The notes: generated by a model from the letters alone, not told the origin. DNA of 6,638 bases from Rhodospirillales bacterium 47_12_T64 (GCA_002162915.1 MABB01000047.1:6616-13253); one strand, 5' to 3'. Positions 1-6,189 are shown, counted from the stretch's first letter. A program made the numbers and translations.

Positions 1-70
1 CACCACGGCGAAAACCGACGGGGAAGCGAAAGCTCTCCTGGCTAGGTTCGACATGCCGTTCGCAGACTGA
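1..70 (+). CDS. rplE: 50S ribosomal protein L5, C-terminal end (partial)
   Basis: The window opens inside a reading frame whose 22 complete codons (2-67) give [20 protein letters not shown] followed by A, D and a TGA stop at 68-70. The pattern TTAKTD-EAKALL--FDMPF is the typical C-terminus of bacterial L5, which binds 5S rRNA in the central protuberance of the large subunit. In the spc operon L5 lies immediately upstream of S14, as here. Base 1 is the last base of an incomplete codon. The 22-nt gap to rpsN holds only the rpsN ribosome binding site, so the genes should share an mRNA. Only the tail is visible, so the family call rests on this motif plus gene order. Confidence 0.9.
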   Translation, partial: TTAKTDGEAKALLARFDMPFAD

Positions 71-92
71 ACGGGCAGAAAGGAATAGTAGT

Positions 93-398
93 ATGGCTAA
101 GAAAAGCGCCATTGCTAAAAACGAAAAACGCCGCCGCATGGTAGCAAATCAGGCTGAAAAGCGTGCTGCTCTCAAAGCGATTGCAACAGACCGTTCAGCT
201 TCCCCGGAAGAGATCTTCCAGGCGAGCATGAAACTGGCTCAGTTGCCACGTGACGGTGCTAAATCTCGTGTACGCAACCGTTGTCTTGTGACGGGTCGCC
301 CACGTGGTTTCTATCGTAAGTTCAAGCTCTCTCGGATCGCACTTCGTGATCTGGCCTCAGTTGGCCAGGCACCTGGTGTGACCAAGTCGAGCTGGTAA
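93..398 (+). CDS. rpsN: 30S ribosomal protein S14, zinc-independent type
   Basis: Encodes 101 residues, the usual length for the long proteobacterial S14, a 16S rRNA-binding protein of the small-subunit head. The diagnostic C-terminal half is intact: [11 protein letters not shown] (about 62-72), [13 protein letters not shown] (about 73-85) and the ending GVTKSSW. There is one cysteine (C64), so the four-cysteine zinc site of the short S14 form is absent. This is the zinc-independent paralogue type. The N-terminus is lysine/arginine rich, as expected for rRNA contact. The ATG at 93 has a good SD (AAAGGA, 79-84) 8 nt upstream. It sits between rplE and rpsH, with a 15-nt gap to rpsH. Confidence 0.98.
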   Translation: MAKKSAIAKNEKRRRMVANQAEKRAALKAIATDRSASPEEIFQASMKLAQLPRDGAKSRVRNRCLVTGRPRGFYRKFKLSRIALRDLASVGQAPGVTKSSW

Positions 399-413
399 GA
401 AAGGACCGACGAT

Positions 414-812
414 ATGGCAATGAGTGATCCTTTAGGGGATATGCTTACCCGCATCCGTAACGGACAGCTGGTTGGTAAAAACGTAGTTCGTGCACCTGCT
501 TCTAAGCTTCGTGCTAACGTACTCGATGTGCTAAAACGCGAAGGTTTTATTCGCGGTTTTACGCTCGAAGACGTTCGTACTGGTATTAGCGAGCTCTCTA
601 TCGAACTTAAATATGCAGATGGTGATCCGGCGATTTCTGAAATCAGTCGTGTTTCCCGTCCAGGACGTCGCGTGTATTCCAAAATCAAGGAATTACCACG
701 CTACTACAATGGTCTGGGTGTCACCATTCTTTCTACGCCTCGCGGCGTTATGTCCGACCAAGAAGCTCGCACTGCCAATGTAGGTGGTGAGGTTCTTTGT
801 CAGGTATTCTAA
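414..812 (+). CDS. rpsH: 30S ribosomal protein S8
   Basis: Encodes 132 residues, full length for S8, a primary 16S rRNA-binding protein of the small-subunit platform. In E. coli it is also the translational repressor of the spc operon. The N-terminal [14 protein letters not shown] (about 4-17), the central SRPGRRVY (81-88) and the near-invariant C-terminal STPRGVMSD (107-115) are all present. The first ATG (414) follows SD AAAGGA (400-405) at 8 nt spacing. A second in-frame ATG at 420 (MSDPLGD...) would leave 14 nt, so the first is preferred. The E. coli S8 regulatory target lies near the rplE start, outside this window, so autoregulation cannot be judged here. Confidence 0.98.
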   Translation: MAMSDPLGDMLTRIRNGQLVGKNVVRAPASKLRANVLDVLKREGFIRGFTLEDVRTGISELSIELKYADGDPAISEISRVSRPGRRVYSKIKELPRYYNGLGVTILSTPRGVMSDQEARTANVGGEVLCQVF

Positions 813-824
813 GGGGAATTTGAT

Positions 825-1358
825 ATGTCTCGTGTAGGCAAAAATCCCGTAGAAGTACCAGGCGGGGTAGAAGTGAAGATTGACGGCAATGTCGTCTCTG
901 CTAAAGGGAAGCTGGGTGAACTCAGCTTTGCAGCTACGGATGATGTAACGATTACTCTCGATGAGGGTAAGGTTATTATCACTCCAGCTAATGACAGCAA
1001 GCGTGCTCGCTCCATGTGGGGTACCGCTCGTAGTCGTGTACAAAACCTGGTTACTGGTGTTTCCGAAGGTTACACCAAGAAACTTGAGATTAACGGTGTT
1101 GGTTATCGTGCGGCTGTTCAGGGTAATTCCTTGAACTTGCAGCTCGGCTACTCTCATGATGTAATTTTCGCTATTCCAGAGGGAATTTCCATCAAGTGTG
1201 AGAAGCCGACGGCAGTTGCCGTTTCGGGGATCGACAAGCAGAAGGTCGGCCAAGTGGCTGCAGTTATCCGTGCTTACCGTCCACCAGAGCCCTACAAAGG
1301 CAAAGGTGTTAAGTACGCGGATGAAGTTATTCTGCGCAAAGAAGGCAAGAAGAAATAA
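825..1358 (+). CDS. rplF: 50S ribosomal protein L6
   Basis: Encodes 177 residues, the standard length for bacterial L6, a two-domain protein that binds 23S rRNA near the sarcin-ricin loop and factor-binding site. It begins with the canonical MSRVGKNPVEVP. The second domain carries the family signature RPPEPYKGKGVKY (about 152-164), followed by a lysine-rich tail ending KEGKKK. The SD AAGGGG (811-816) overlaps the rpsH stop codon and is spaced 8 nt from the ATG, which favours coupled translation from rpsH. Only 3 nt separate its stop from rplR. Confidence 0.98.
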   Translation: MSRVGKNPVEVPGGVEVKIDGNVVSAKGKLGELSFAATDDVTITLDEGKVIITPANDSKRARSMWGTARSRVQNLVTGVSEGYTKKLEINGVGYRAAVQGNSLNLQLGYSHDVIFAIPEGISIKCEKPTAVAVSGIDKQKVGQVAAVIRAYRPPEPYKGKGVKYADEVILRKEGKKK

Positions 1359-1361
1359 CCC

Positions 1362-1724
1362 ATGCGTAAGCTTATTTCATTGCACGATCGCCGCAAAAGT
1401 CGCGTTCGTACACAGCTACGGCGCACGGGTAATGGTCGTCCTCGCCTGTCAGTATTTCGCTCGAGCAAAAATATCTATGCTCAGGTGATTGATGACAAGC
1501 AGGGTGTCACTGTTGCCGCTGCGTCAACCCTGGACGGAGCTCTGAAGAGCGAGTTGAAAACTGGAGCAGATAAAGACGCTGCTATCAAGGTTGGAAAACT
1601 TGTTGCAGAGCGTGCCGCCGCCGCCGGCATCACGGACGTCGTTTTCGACCGTGGTGGATACATTTTTCATGGTCGCATTAAGGCTCTTGCCGATGCTGCC
1701 CGTGAAGCTGGCTTAAAGTTCTAA
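1362..1724 (+). CDS. rplR: 50S ribosomal protein L18
   Basis: Encodes 120 residues, typical for L18, which with L5 anchors 5S rRNA in the central protuberance. The basic N-terminus ([27 protein letters not shown], about 8-34) and the C-terminal signature [20 protein letters not shown] (95-114) plus EAGLKF are textbook. The start is 3 nt after the rplF stop, and the region ahead of it (purine-rich AAGAAGAAA inside the rplF 3' end) is only a weak SD. Translation therefore probably depends on ribosomes finishing rplF. That dependence is an inference from spacing. Confidence 0.98.
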   Translation: MRKLISLHDRRKSRVRTQLRRTGNGRPRLSVFRSSKNIYAQVIDDKQGVTVAAASTLDGALKSELKTGADKDAAIKVGKLVAERAAAAGITDVVFDRGGYIFHGRIKALADAAREAGLKF

Positions 1725-1737
1725 GGGGACTAGTTTT

Positions 1738-2304
1738 ATGGCACGTTCTCAAAGAGAAAATCGTGGTCGTAGAGACGATCGCAACCGCGATGAACCGGAA
1801 CTGATCGAAAAACTGGTCGGTATTAACCGTGTTGCTAAGGTGGTCAAAGGTGGCCGTCGTTTTGGCTTCGCAGCTATTGTCGTCGTAGGTGACGGCCGTG
1901 GTCGTGTAGGTTATGGCACTGGTAAAGCCCGTGAAGTTCCTGAAGCAATTCGTAAAGCAACGGAAGCTGCGAAACAGAACATGGTACGTGTTCCTCTCCG
2001 TGAGGGCCGTACTCTGCACCATGACATCAAAGGTCATTACGGTGCAGGTAACATTGTTATGCGTAGCGCACCTGTAGGTACTGGTATTATTGCCGGTGGT
2101 CCTATTCGTGCAGTTTTCGAAGCTCTTGGTGTTCAGGATGTGGTTTCTAAATCCACAGGCACTTCGAACCCGCACAACCTGATTAAAGCAGCTCTCGATG
2201 GCTTAGCGCGTTCGCGCAGTCCTCGTATGGTTGCTCAGCGTCGCGGCAAGAAGGTTTCTGACATCCTAGGTAACCGTGCTGCAAGCACAGAAGCTCAAGG
2301 ATAA
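1738..2304 (+). CDS. rpsE: 30S ribosomal protein S5
   Basis: Encodes 188 residues. S5 binds 16S rRNA in the small-subunit body near the mRNA entry channel and affects decoding fidelity. The double-stranded-RNA-binding-like N-domain spans about 22-85 and includes the loop [10 protein letters not shown] (35-44) and [21 protein letters not shown] (51-71). The C-domain has [13 protein letters not shown] (114-126) and [13 protein letters not shown] (139-151). The first 20 residues are an Arg/Asp-rich extension ([17 protein letters not shown]) of the kind common in alphaproteobacterial S5. The SD AAGGGG (1723-1728) overlaps the rplR stop and lies 9 nt from the ATG. Confidence 0.98.
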   Translation: MARSQRENRGRRDDRNRDEPELIEKLVGINRVAKVVKGGRRFGFAAIVVVGDGRGRVGYGTGKAREVPEAIRKATEAAKQNMVRVPLREGRTLHHDIKGHYGAGNIVMRSAPVGTGIIAGGPIRAVFEALGVQDVVSKSTGTSNPHNLIKAALDGLARSRSPRMVAQRRGKKVSDILGNRAASTEAQG

Positions 2305-2310
2305 GATACC

Positions 2311-2499
2311 ATGGCTACGAAGCAAACCGTTACTGTGGTTCAAATAGGAAGTCCAATCGGACGGACTAAAGATCAGCGCGCAACACTTGTTGGTCTGGGC
2401 CTCAATAAAATGAACCGTCGTCGTACGTTGGAAGATACTCCATCTGTACGCGGCATGATCAACAAGGTTAGCCATCTTGTGAAGGTTGTGGAGGCCTAA
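2311..2499 (+). CDS. rpmD: 50S ribosomal protein L30
   Basis: Encodes 62 residues, normal for bacterial L30, a small 23S rRNA-binding protein of the large subunit. It has the typical N-terminal beta strand ([12 protein letters not shown]), the central [25 protein letters not shown] segment and the C-terminal strand VSHLVKVVE. The ATG is preceded by SD AAGGA (2297-2301) at 9 nt, which overlaps the end of rpsE. rpsE ends 6 nt upstream, so translation is probably coupled. Its place between rpsE and rplO is the standard spc-operon position. Confidence 0.97.
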   Translation: MATKQTVTVVQIGSPIGRTKDQRATLVGLGLNKMNRRRTLEDTPSVRGMINKVSHLVKVVEA

Positions 2500-2545
2500 G
2501 GGCCTTCCGATCTCTCAACAAGAAGGGGAAACTGGGACCATTACG

Positions 2546-3010
2546 ATGAAGCTAAATCAGCTTTCAGATAACCCGGGTGCAACGAAAGATCGCAAACGCG
2601 TCGGCCGTGGTACCGGGTCTGGCTACGGCAAAACTGCCGGTGGCGGACACAAGGGTCAGAAGTCCCGTTCCGGTGTAAGCATTAAAGGCTTCGAAGGCGG
2701 GCAGATGCCATTGCATCGTCGTCTACCGAAACGTGGGTTTAATAACATCTTCCGGAAGAACTATGTTCCTTTGAACATCGGTCGTCTTCAGGCAGCGATT
2801 GACGCTAAGAAAATCGATGTCAAAAAGCCGATTGATCAAGAAGTACTCGTTTCTTCTGGTATTATCACGAATGCTCGTGACGGTATTCGCCTTTTGGCGA
2901 ACGGCGAATTGTCAGCTAAAGTGGAAATCACTGTAGCAGGCGCTTCCGCCGCAGCAATTGCTGCCGTAGAAAAGTCTGGTGGCTCTGTCACCGTTCCTGC
3001 GAGTAAGTAA
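2546..3010 (+). CDS. rplO: 50S ribosomal protein L15
   Basis: Encodes 154 residues from the ATG at 2546. L15 is a late-assembling 23S rRNA-binding protein with a long glycine-rich basic N-terminal extension. That extension is seen here as [27 protein letters not shown] (17-43), then [18 protein letters not shown] (48-65). The C-terminal globular part ends [10 protein letters not shown]. An upstream in-frame ATG at 2486 would add 20 residues but overlaps the end of rpmD and lacks family resemblance, so 2546 is chosen. The SD is modest: GGGA (2534-2537) is 8 nt away, with a stronger AAGGGG (2523-2528) at 17 nt. It is the last gene before the terminator-like hairpin. Confidence 0.97.
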   Translation: MKLNQLSDNPGATKDRKRVGRGTGSGYGKTAGGGHKGQKSRSGVSIKGFEGGQMPLHRRLPKRGFNNIFRKNYVPLNIGRLQAAIDAKKIDVKKPIDQEVLVSSGIITNARDGIRLLANGELSAKVEITVAGASAAAIAAVEKSGGSVTVPASK

Positions 3011-3013
3011 TTT

Positions 3014-3067
3014 GTAAAGGCAGAGATCCCTTTCTTTGGATAGGGGTTTCTGCCTTTACTATTTTTT
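3014..3067 (+). terminator. Intrinsic terminator between rplO and secY
   Basis: Two 18-nt arms (3014-3031 and 3042-3059) pair along their full length. There are 16 Watson-Crick pairs, two G-U wobbles and a 10-nt loop (3032-3041). The right arm is followed at once by a T-rich stretch containing six consecutive T (3062-3067), and a further T5 run comes just downstream. This is the classic Rho-independent terminator form. It starts 3 nt after the rplO stop. The opposite strand has no T-run after the stem, so it should act only on + strand transcripts. Because secY and adk follow without an evident promoter, partial termination (attenuation) seems likelier than a complete stop. That is inference. 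Confidence 0.85.
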
Positions 3068-3098
3068 AGTTAATTTTTATAGTACCGGGAACAGGCAT

Positions 3099-4427
3099 AT
3101 GGCATCTGCTGCTGAGCAATTAGCCGCGAACATTAATCTTAGTGCGTTTTCTAAAGCCACGGATTTGAAAAGGCGTATCTGGTTCACACTGGGTGCGCTA
3201 ATTGTTTATCGTCTGGGAACTTATATTCCTATACCTGGCATCGATCCAACCATCTTCCAGCAGGCTTTTAACAGTCAGGCTGGTGGGGTTCTTGGTATGA
3301 TGAATATGTTCGGGGGCGGTGCTCTGGAGCGAATGACTATTTTCGCTCTGAATATTATGCCTTATATTTCTGCATCAATTATTATGCAGCTTATGACAGC
3401 GATTTCCCCTCAGATTGAAGCACTTAAAAAAGAGGGTGAGTCCGGTCGTAAAAAAATCAATCAATACACACGTTACGGTACGGTTATACTCGCTGCTGTT
3501 CAGGCTTTCGGAATTGCCCGAGGACTTGAAGGAGCACAAGGGTTTGGTGCGTCGGTGATCAATCCCGGTATTTTCTTTGAATTGACCACTGTGATTACCC
3601 TCACTGGCGGTACGATCTTCCTGATGTGGTTGGGTGAACAGATAACACAGCGCGGGATTGGTAACGGGATTTCTCTCATTATCTTCTCCGGTATTGTCGC
3701 AGGTCTTCCCTCAGCGCTGGCTCAAACTTTTACGCTTAGCCAGAGTAACGGTTTCGTTGCGCTTATCATTATACTGGTGCCTCTGGTAATCGCAGGTATC
3801 GTTTGCTTTGAGCGTGCTCACCGCCGCTTGATTGTTCAATACCCAAAGCGCCAGGTTGGGAACAAAATGTTTGGTGGTGATTCTTCTCACCTGCCGATCA
3901 AACTTAACGTATCAGGTGTCATTCCCCCGATTTTTGCTTCATCTCTTTTGTTAATGCCAATTTCTGCAGCTCAGTTTTCAGCAGGAAGCGGACCAGAATG
4001 GTTAACCTGGGTGACAGCTAATCTTGGACGTGGATCTCTCGGGTATATGCTGCTTTTTAGTACTCTGATTGCTTTCTTTGCCTTCTTCTACAAGAGCATT
4101 GTCTTCAATACAGAGGATACAGCTGATAATCTGAAAAAGAACGGTGGCTTCGTCCCAGGTATTCGTCCGGGAAAGAACACTGCAAATCATCTTGACTACA
4201 TCATAAATCGGCTAACAATAGCCGGAGCTGCGTACTTGGTGGCGGTATGTTTGTTGCCAGAGATTTTGATCTCTCAATACGCTGTACCATTCTATTTTGG
4301 CGGAACAAGTCTTTTGATTGTCGTTTCCGTAACAATGGATACAGTGGGACAGATCCATTCTCATCTGGTGGCCCATCAGTACGAAGGCCTAATTAAAAAA
4401 TCAAAATTAAAGGGTAGGCGTGGATGA
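3099..4427 (+). CDS. secY: Preprotein translocase subunit SecY
   Basis: Encodes 442 residues from the ATG at 3099. SecY is the pore-forming inner-membrane subunit of the SecYEG translocon. About ten hydrophobic helices are visible (roughly 27-44, 79-100, 125-142, 155-178, 187-208, 219-238, 270-290, 315-334, 370-390, 397-416). Signatures include YIPIPGID (42-49), the plug region and ALERMTIFALNIMPYISASIIMQL (75-98), QRGIGNGISLIIFSGI (184-199), the cytosolic loop NKMFGGDSSHLPIKLN (255-270) and ADNLKKNGGFVPGIRPGKNTA (342-362). A TTG at 3036 in the same frame would add 21 residues but lies within the upstream terminator hairpin, so it is rejected. The SD is weak (GGGA 3087-3090, 8 nt). At least five ATA isoleucine codons occur, which suggests weaker codon optimisation than in its neighbours. 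The stop overlaps adk. Confidence 0.98.
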   Translation: MASAAEQLAANINLSAFSKATDLKRRIWFTLGALIVYRLGTYIPIPGIDPTIFQQAFNSQAGGVLGMMNMFGGGALERMTIFALNIMPYISASIIMQLMTAISPQIEALKKEGESGRKKINQYTRYGTVILAAVQAFGIARGLEGAQGFGASVINPGIFFELTTVITLTGGTIFLMWLGEQITQRGIGNGISLIIFSGIVAGLPSALAQTFTLSQSNGFVALIIILVPLVIAGIVCFERAHRRLIVQYPKRQVGNKMFGGDSSHLPIKLNVSGVIPPIFASSLLLMPISAAQFSAGSGPEWLTWVTANLGRGSLGYMLLFSTLIAFFAFFYKSIVFNTEDTADNLKKNGGFVPGIRPGKNTANHLDYIINRLTIAGAAYLVAVCLLPEILISQYAVPFYFGGTSLLIVVSVTMDTVGQIHSHLVAHQYEGLIKKSKLKGRRG

Positions 4428-4996
4428 ACATTGTATTGTTTGGCCCTCCAGGGGCAGGAAAAGGTACTCAAGCTGCAATTCTTGTAGAAGCATATAACAT
4501 TGTGCAGCTTTCTACGGGTGACATGCTTCGTGCCGCTGTCTCAGCGGGTACTGAACTTGGCAAACAAGCCAAATCAGTTATGGATGCTGGTCAACTGGTT
4601 GCTGATGAACTCATGATCGGAATTATTTCTGACCGTGTCGATCAGGCAGATTGTAAGAACGGGTTCATTCTTGATGGCTTTCCGCGTACTGTTGCCCAGG
4701 CCGAAGGTTTGGATGTGATGTTGCAGGAAAAGGGATTGCAGCTCGACAGCACTATCGAAATCGTTGTCGACGAGAAGATTCTTTTTGGCCGTATTGAACA
4801 GCGTGTTAAAGAAACACCCGAAGCTGAGCGTCGTGCCGACGACAATGCTGAGACCCTTAAAAAGCGTCTTGCGGTCTATCATGAACAGACTGCTCCTGTG
4901 CTGCCTTACTATGAAAAGAAGGGCAATTTGCACAAAGTAGACGGTATGAAAACGATTGAGGAAGTTGCGAATCAGATCGCAAGTTTTCTTAAGTAA
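4424..4996 (+). CDS. adk: Adenylate kinase, short-LID form
   Basis: Encodes 190 residues. Cytosolic adenylate kinase catalyses ATP + AMP <=> 2 ADP. The P-loop GPPGAGKGTQ (7-16, with K13), AMP-site STGD (30-33) and R36, the DGFPRT motif (84-89, R88), the catalytic arginine region GRIEQRV (122-128) and RRADDNAETLKKRL (136-149) are all present. The LID between about 123 and 137 is short and has none of the zinc cysteines of long-form kinases; the only cysteine is C77. The ATG overlaps the secY stop as ATGA (4424-4427), a sign of translational coupling, with AAGGG (4410-4414) as SD. Placement after secY is typical of alphaproteobacteria and also of many Gram-positives. No terminator with a T-tract follows it. 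Confidence 0.98.
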   Translation: MNIVLFGPPGAGKGTQAAILVEAYNIVQLSTGDMLRAAVSAGTELGKQAKSVMDAGQLVADELMIGIISDRVDQADCKNGFILDGFPRTVAQAEGLDVMLQEKGLQLDSTIEIVVDEKILFGRIEQRVKETPEAERRADDNAETLKKRLAVYHEQTAPVLPYYEKKGNLHKVDGMKTIEEVANQIASFLK

Positions 4997-5006
4997 TACT
5001 TGACCA

Positions 5007-5034
5007 TTGACAGGCGGGCGGATTGACATATAAT
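5007..5034 (+). promoter_or_regulatory. Consensus sigma-70 type promoter upstream of rpsM
   Basis: An exact TTGACA (5007-5012) and an exact TATAAT (5029-5034) are separated by 16 bp, starting 10 bp after the adk stop codon. Both hexamers match the housekeeping sigma consensus at all six positions, and a 16-bp spacer is within the functional range. Transcription would start around 5041-5043, giving a leader of about 220 nt before rpsM. Further -35-like hexamers occur at 5000-5005 (TTGACC) and 5023-5028 (TTGACA), but neither has a good -10 partner. No start site has been measured, so the assignment rests on sequence match and position. Confidence 0.8.
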
Positions 5035-5039
5035 CCGCC
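5017..5039. repeat. 8-bp inverted repeat overlapping the -10 element
   Basis: GGCGGATT (5017-5024) and AATCCGCC (5032-5039) are perfect inverted copies around a 7-bp centre. The right arm contains the last three bases of the TATAAT box, and the rest of the box lies in the centre. The two half-sites are 15 bp apart start to start, roughly one and a half helical turns. It could be an operator for a dimeric regulator or simply a chance palindrome. As RNA it would be an 8-bp hairpin, but no T-tract follows, so it is not a credible adk terminator. Confidence 0.6.
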
Positions 5040-5040
5040 G

Positions 5041-5259
5041 CCGAATGGACAATTTAGTTAGTGAGTTCGGGCTTTAATCCAATTTTCTAGCGAAGCGTAT
5101 ATAGGGTGACCTTATCTAGCACCCCGTACAATGCCGGGTTTCGACTTGGTAAAGAAATACACGGCGTCTCTCATTTCACCTCTTGAGATAGTCGCGGATT
5201 GAATTAACTTAGGGTTGCCAAATAGTTGGCACCCGATCTGTGTTTTTGAGGAGAGCGTA
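5041..5259 (+). other. Untranslated leader of rpsM, with an SD-proximal hairpin
   Basis: This 219-bp stretch between the predicted start site and rpsM has no gene I can support. The clearest structure is a hairpin at 5212-5234: TGCCAA (5216-5221) pairs with TTGGCA (5226-5231) around a 4-nt loop. It is extended by GGG (5212-5214) with CCC (5232-5234), leaving one bulged T at 5215. It ends 14 nt before the rpsM SD (AGGAG, 5249-5253), and a T5 run (5243-5247) lies between. Weaker pairings (for example GGGTG 5104-5108 with CACCC 5120-5124) are not convincing. The length suggests post-transcriptional control such as ribosomal-protein feedback, but no known leader family is recognised. Confidence 0.5.
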
Positions 5260-5628
5260 GTGGCTCGTATTGCTGGCGTCAACATCCCGACGCAAAAGCG
5301 GGTACTCATCGCATTGACCTATATCCATGGTATTGGTCCTGCGATTTCGAAAAGAATCTGTAGTGAAGTTGGCATCCCGGCAGAACGCCGTGTTAATCAA
5401 CTTACAGAAGATGAAGTACTTCGTATTCGAGAATCAATTGATAGCAGTTGCACGGTTGAAGGTGATCTTCGTCGTGAAACATCTATGAACATTAAACGTC
5501 TGATGGACCTTGGTTGCCTTCGTGGCCTTCGTCATCGTAAGCGTCTTCCTGTTCGTGGGCAACGTACTAAGACCAACGCTCGTACGCGTAAAGGTCCTCG
5601 TGTCGCTATTGCTGGCAAGAAGAAATAA
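5260..5628 (+). CDS. rpsM: 30S ribosomal protein S13 (GTG start)
   Basis: Encodes 122 residues. S13 sits in the small-subunit head and contacts 16S rRNA, the P-site tRNA and L5 across the intersubunit bridge. It has the family start [14 protein letters not shown], the YIHGIG helix-turn (21-26) and the basic C-terminal signature [20 protein letters not shown] (90-109), then RKGP and a GKKK end. The start is the GTG at 5260, which gives the family N-terminus exactly and has a strong SD (AGGAG, 5249-5253) 6 nt upstream. An ATG at 5215 in frame would add 15 residues unlike any S13 and falls inside the leader hairpin. No rpmJ or rpsD accompanies it here, unlike E. coli. Confidence 0.97.
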   Translation: MARIAGVNIPTQKRVLIALTYIHGIGPAISKRICSEVGIPAERRVNQLTEDEVLRIRESIDSSCTVEGDLRRETSMNIKRLMDLGCLRGLRHRKRLPVRGQRTKTNARTRKGPRVAIAGKKK

Positions 5629-5643
5629 GAGGGTATCTAGATA

Positions 5644-6033
5644 ATGGCTAAACCTCAGACGAAAGTCCGTAAACGCGAGCGGAAGAATATTTCTTCTGGT
5701 ATCGCTCACATCAGCGCTACTTTTAATAACACGATCATCACGATTACAGACGTACAGGGAAATGCTATTTCCTGGGCTTCTGCAGGTGGTCTTGGTTTTA
5801 AGGGTTCTCGTAAATCAACTCCGTATGCTGCTCAGCTTGCAGCAGAAGATGCTGGCAAAAAAGCACAGGATCACGGAATGAAAACTCTTGAAGTAAACGT
5901 AAAGGGCCCAGGTTCTGGACGTGAGTCCGCTCTTCGTGCTCTTCAGGCAGTTGGCTTCACTATCACGGGTATCCGCGATGTGACACCAATTCCTCATAAC
6001 GGATGTCGTCCACCTAAACGCCGTCGCGTATAA
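5644..6033 (+). CDS. rpsK: 30S ribosomal protein S11
   Basis: Encodes 129 residues, the usual bacterial length. S11 binds 16S rRNA on the small-subunit platform near the mRNA exit and E site. Conserved segments are present in order: [20 protein letters not shown] (17-36), [20 protein letters not shown] (44-63), [17 protein letters not shown] (84-100) and the C-terminal [18 protein letters not shown] (112-129). The ATG is preceded by SD AGAGGG (5628-5633), which starts at the last base of the rpsM stop, with 10-nt spacing. The 15-nt gap means the two genes are co-transcribed. Tandem terminator-like hairpins begin 10 nt after its stop. Confidence 0.98.
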   Translation: MAKPQTKVRKRERKNISSGIAHISATFNNTIITITDVQGNAISWASAGGLGFKGSRKSTPYAAQLAAEDAGKKAQDHGMKTLEVNVKGPGSGRESALRALQAVGFTITGIRDVTPIPHNGCRPPKRRRV

Positions 6034-6043
6034 GTGGATGTTG

Positions 6044-6074
6044 GGCAGGCTGATAAACGGGTAGCCTGCCTTTT
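6044..6074 (+). terminator. First hairpin after rpsK (terminator-like)
   Basis: GGCAGGCT (6044-6051) pairs perfectly with AGCCTGCC (6063-6070) around an 11-nt loop. TTTT (6071-6074) follows directly, then the sequence turns C/G-containing. The 8-bp GC-rich stem suits an intrinsic terminator, but the T-tract is short, so efficiency is probably moderate. Confidence 0.65.
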
Positions 6075-6087
6075 CCGATCTAGTCAG

Positions 6088-6111
6088 AAGCCGGATGTTC
6101 TCCGGCTTTTT
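6088..6111 (+). terminator. Second hairpin after rpsK (intrinsic terminator)
   Basis: AAGCCGGA (6088-6095) pairs perfectly with TCCGGCTT (6101-6108) around a 5-nt loop. Five T (6107-6111) run from the end of the stem, and the pairing can extend by a G-U and an A-U pair. It is a compact, GC-cored stem with a U-tract, better formed than the hairpin 14 nt upstream. Together they look like a tandem terminator separating rpsK from rpoA. Confidence 0.72.
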
Positions 6112-6189
6112 GGCATATATATGACATTGCAAGAACCATTGTTACTGCCCGTTAGTAATCGATAGCTTGCTCGTCACAAGGATTATACT

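Noticed and set aside
693..1253. 186-codon open frame on the minus strand
   Set aside because: It lies almost wholly opposite rplF, a certain gene, and its translation resembles no known family. It is an antisense shadow of rplF codons.
1678..2175. 165-codon open frame on the minus strand
   Set aside because: It lies opposite rpsE, is rich in Thr/Asn/Cys in a shadow-like way, and has no domain or convincing start signal.
2490..2507. Small hairpin around the rpmD stop codon (about 7 bp with one G-U pair, 4-nt loop)
   Set aside because: No T-tract follows, and pairs of this size are frequent by chance. It is not a terminator, and nothing indicates regulation.
3036..3098. 21-residue N-terminal extension of SecY from a TTG codon
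   Set aside because: The codons fall within the rplO-secY terminator hairpin, there is no SD, and the ATG at 3099 gives a normal SecY N-terminus.
4574..5029. 151-codon open frame on the minus strand
   Set aside because: It is antisense to adk and its start lies in the promoter region of rpsM. No family resemblance was seen.
5215..5259. 15-residue N-terminal extension of S13 from ATG 5215
   Set aside because: The ATG equivalent lies inside the leader hairpin. The GTG at 5260 has the strong SD and gives the conserved ARIAGVNIP start.
6114..6123. CATATATATG, a 10-bp AT palindrome after the rpsK terminators
   Set aside because: It is a low-complexity alternating AT tract. No paired -35 or other supporting element was found.
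6184..6189. TATACT, a good -10 match just before rpoA
   Set aside because: There is no -35 match at 15-19 bp, and a start from it would fall after the rpoA start codon. It is more likely just sequence between SD and GTG.
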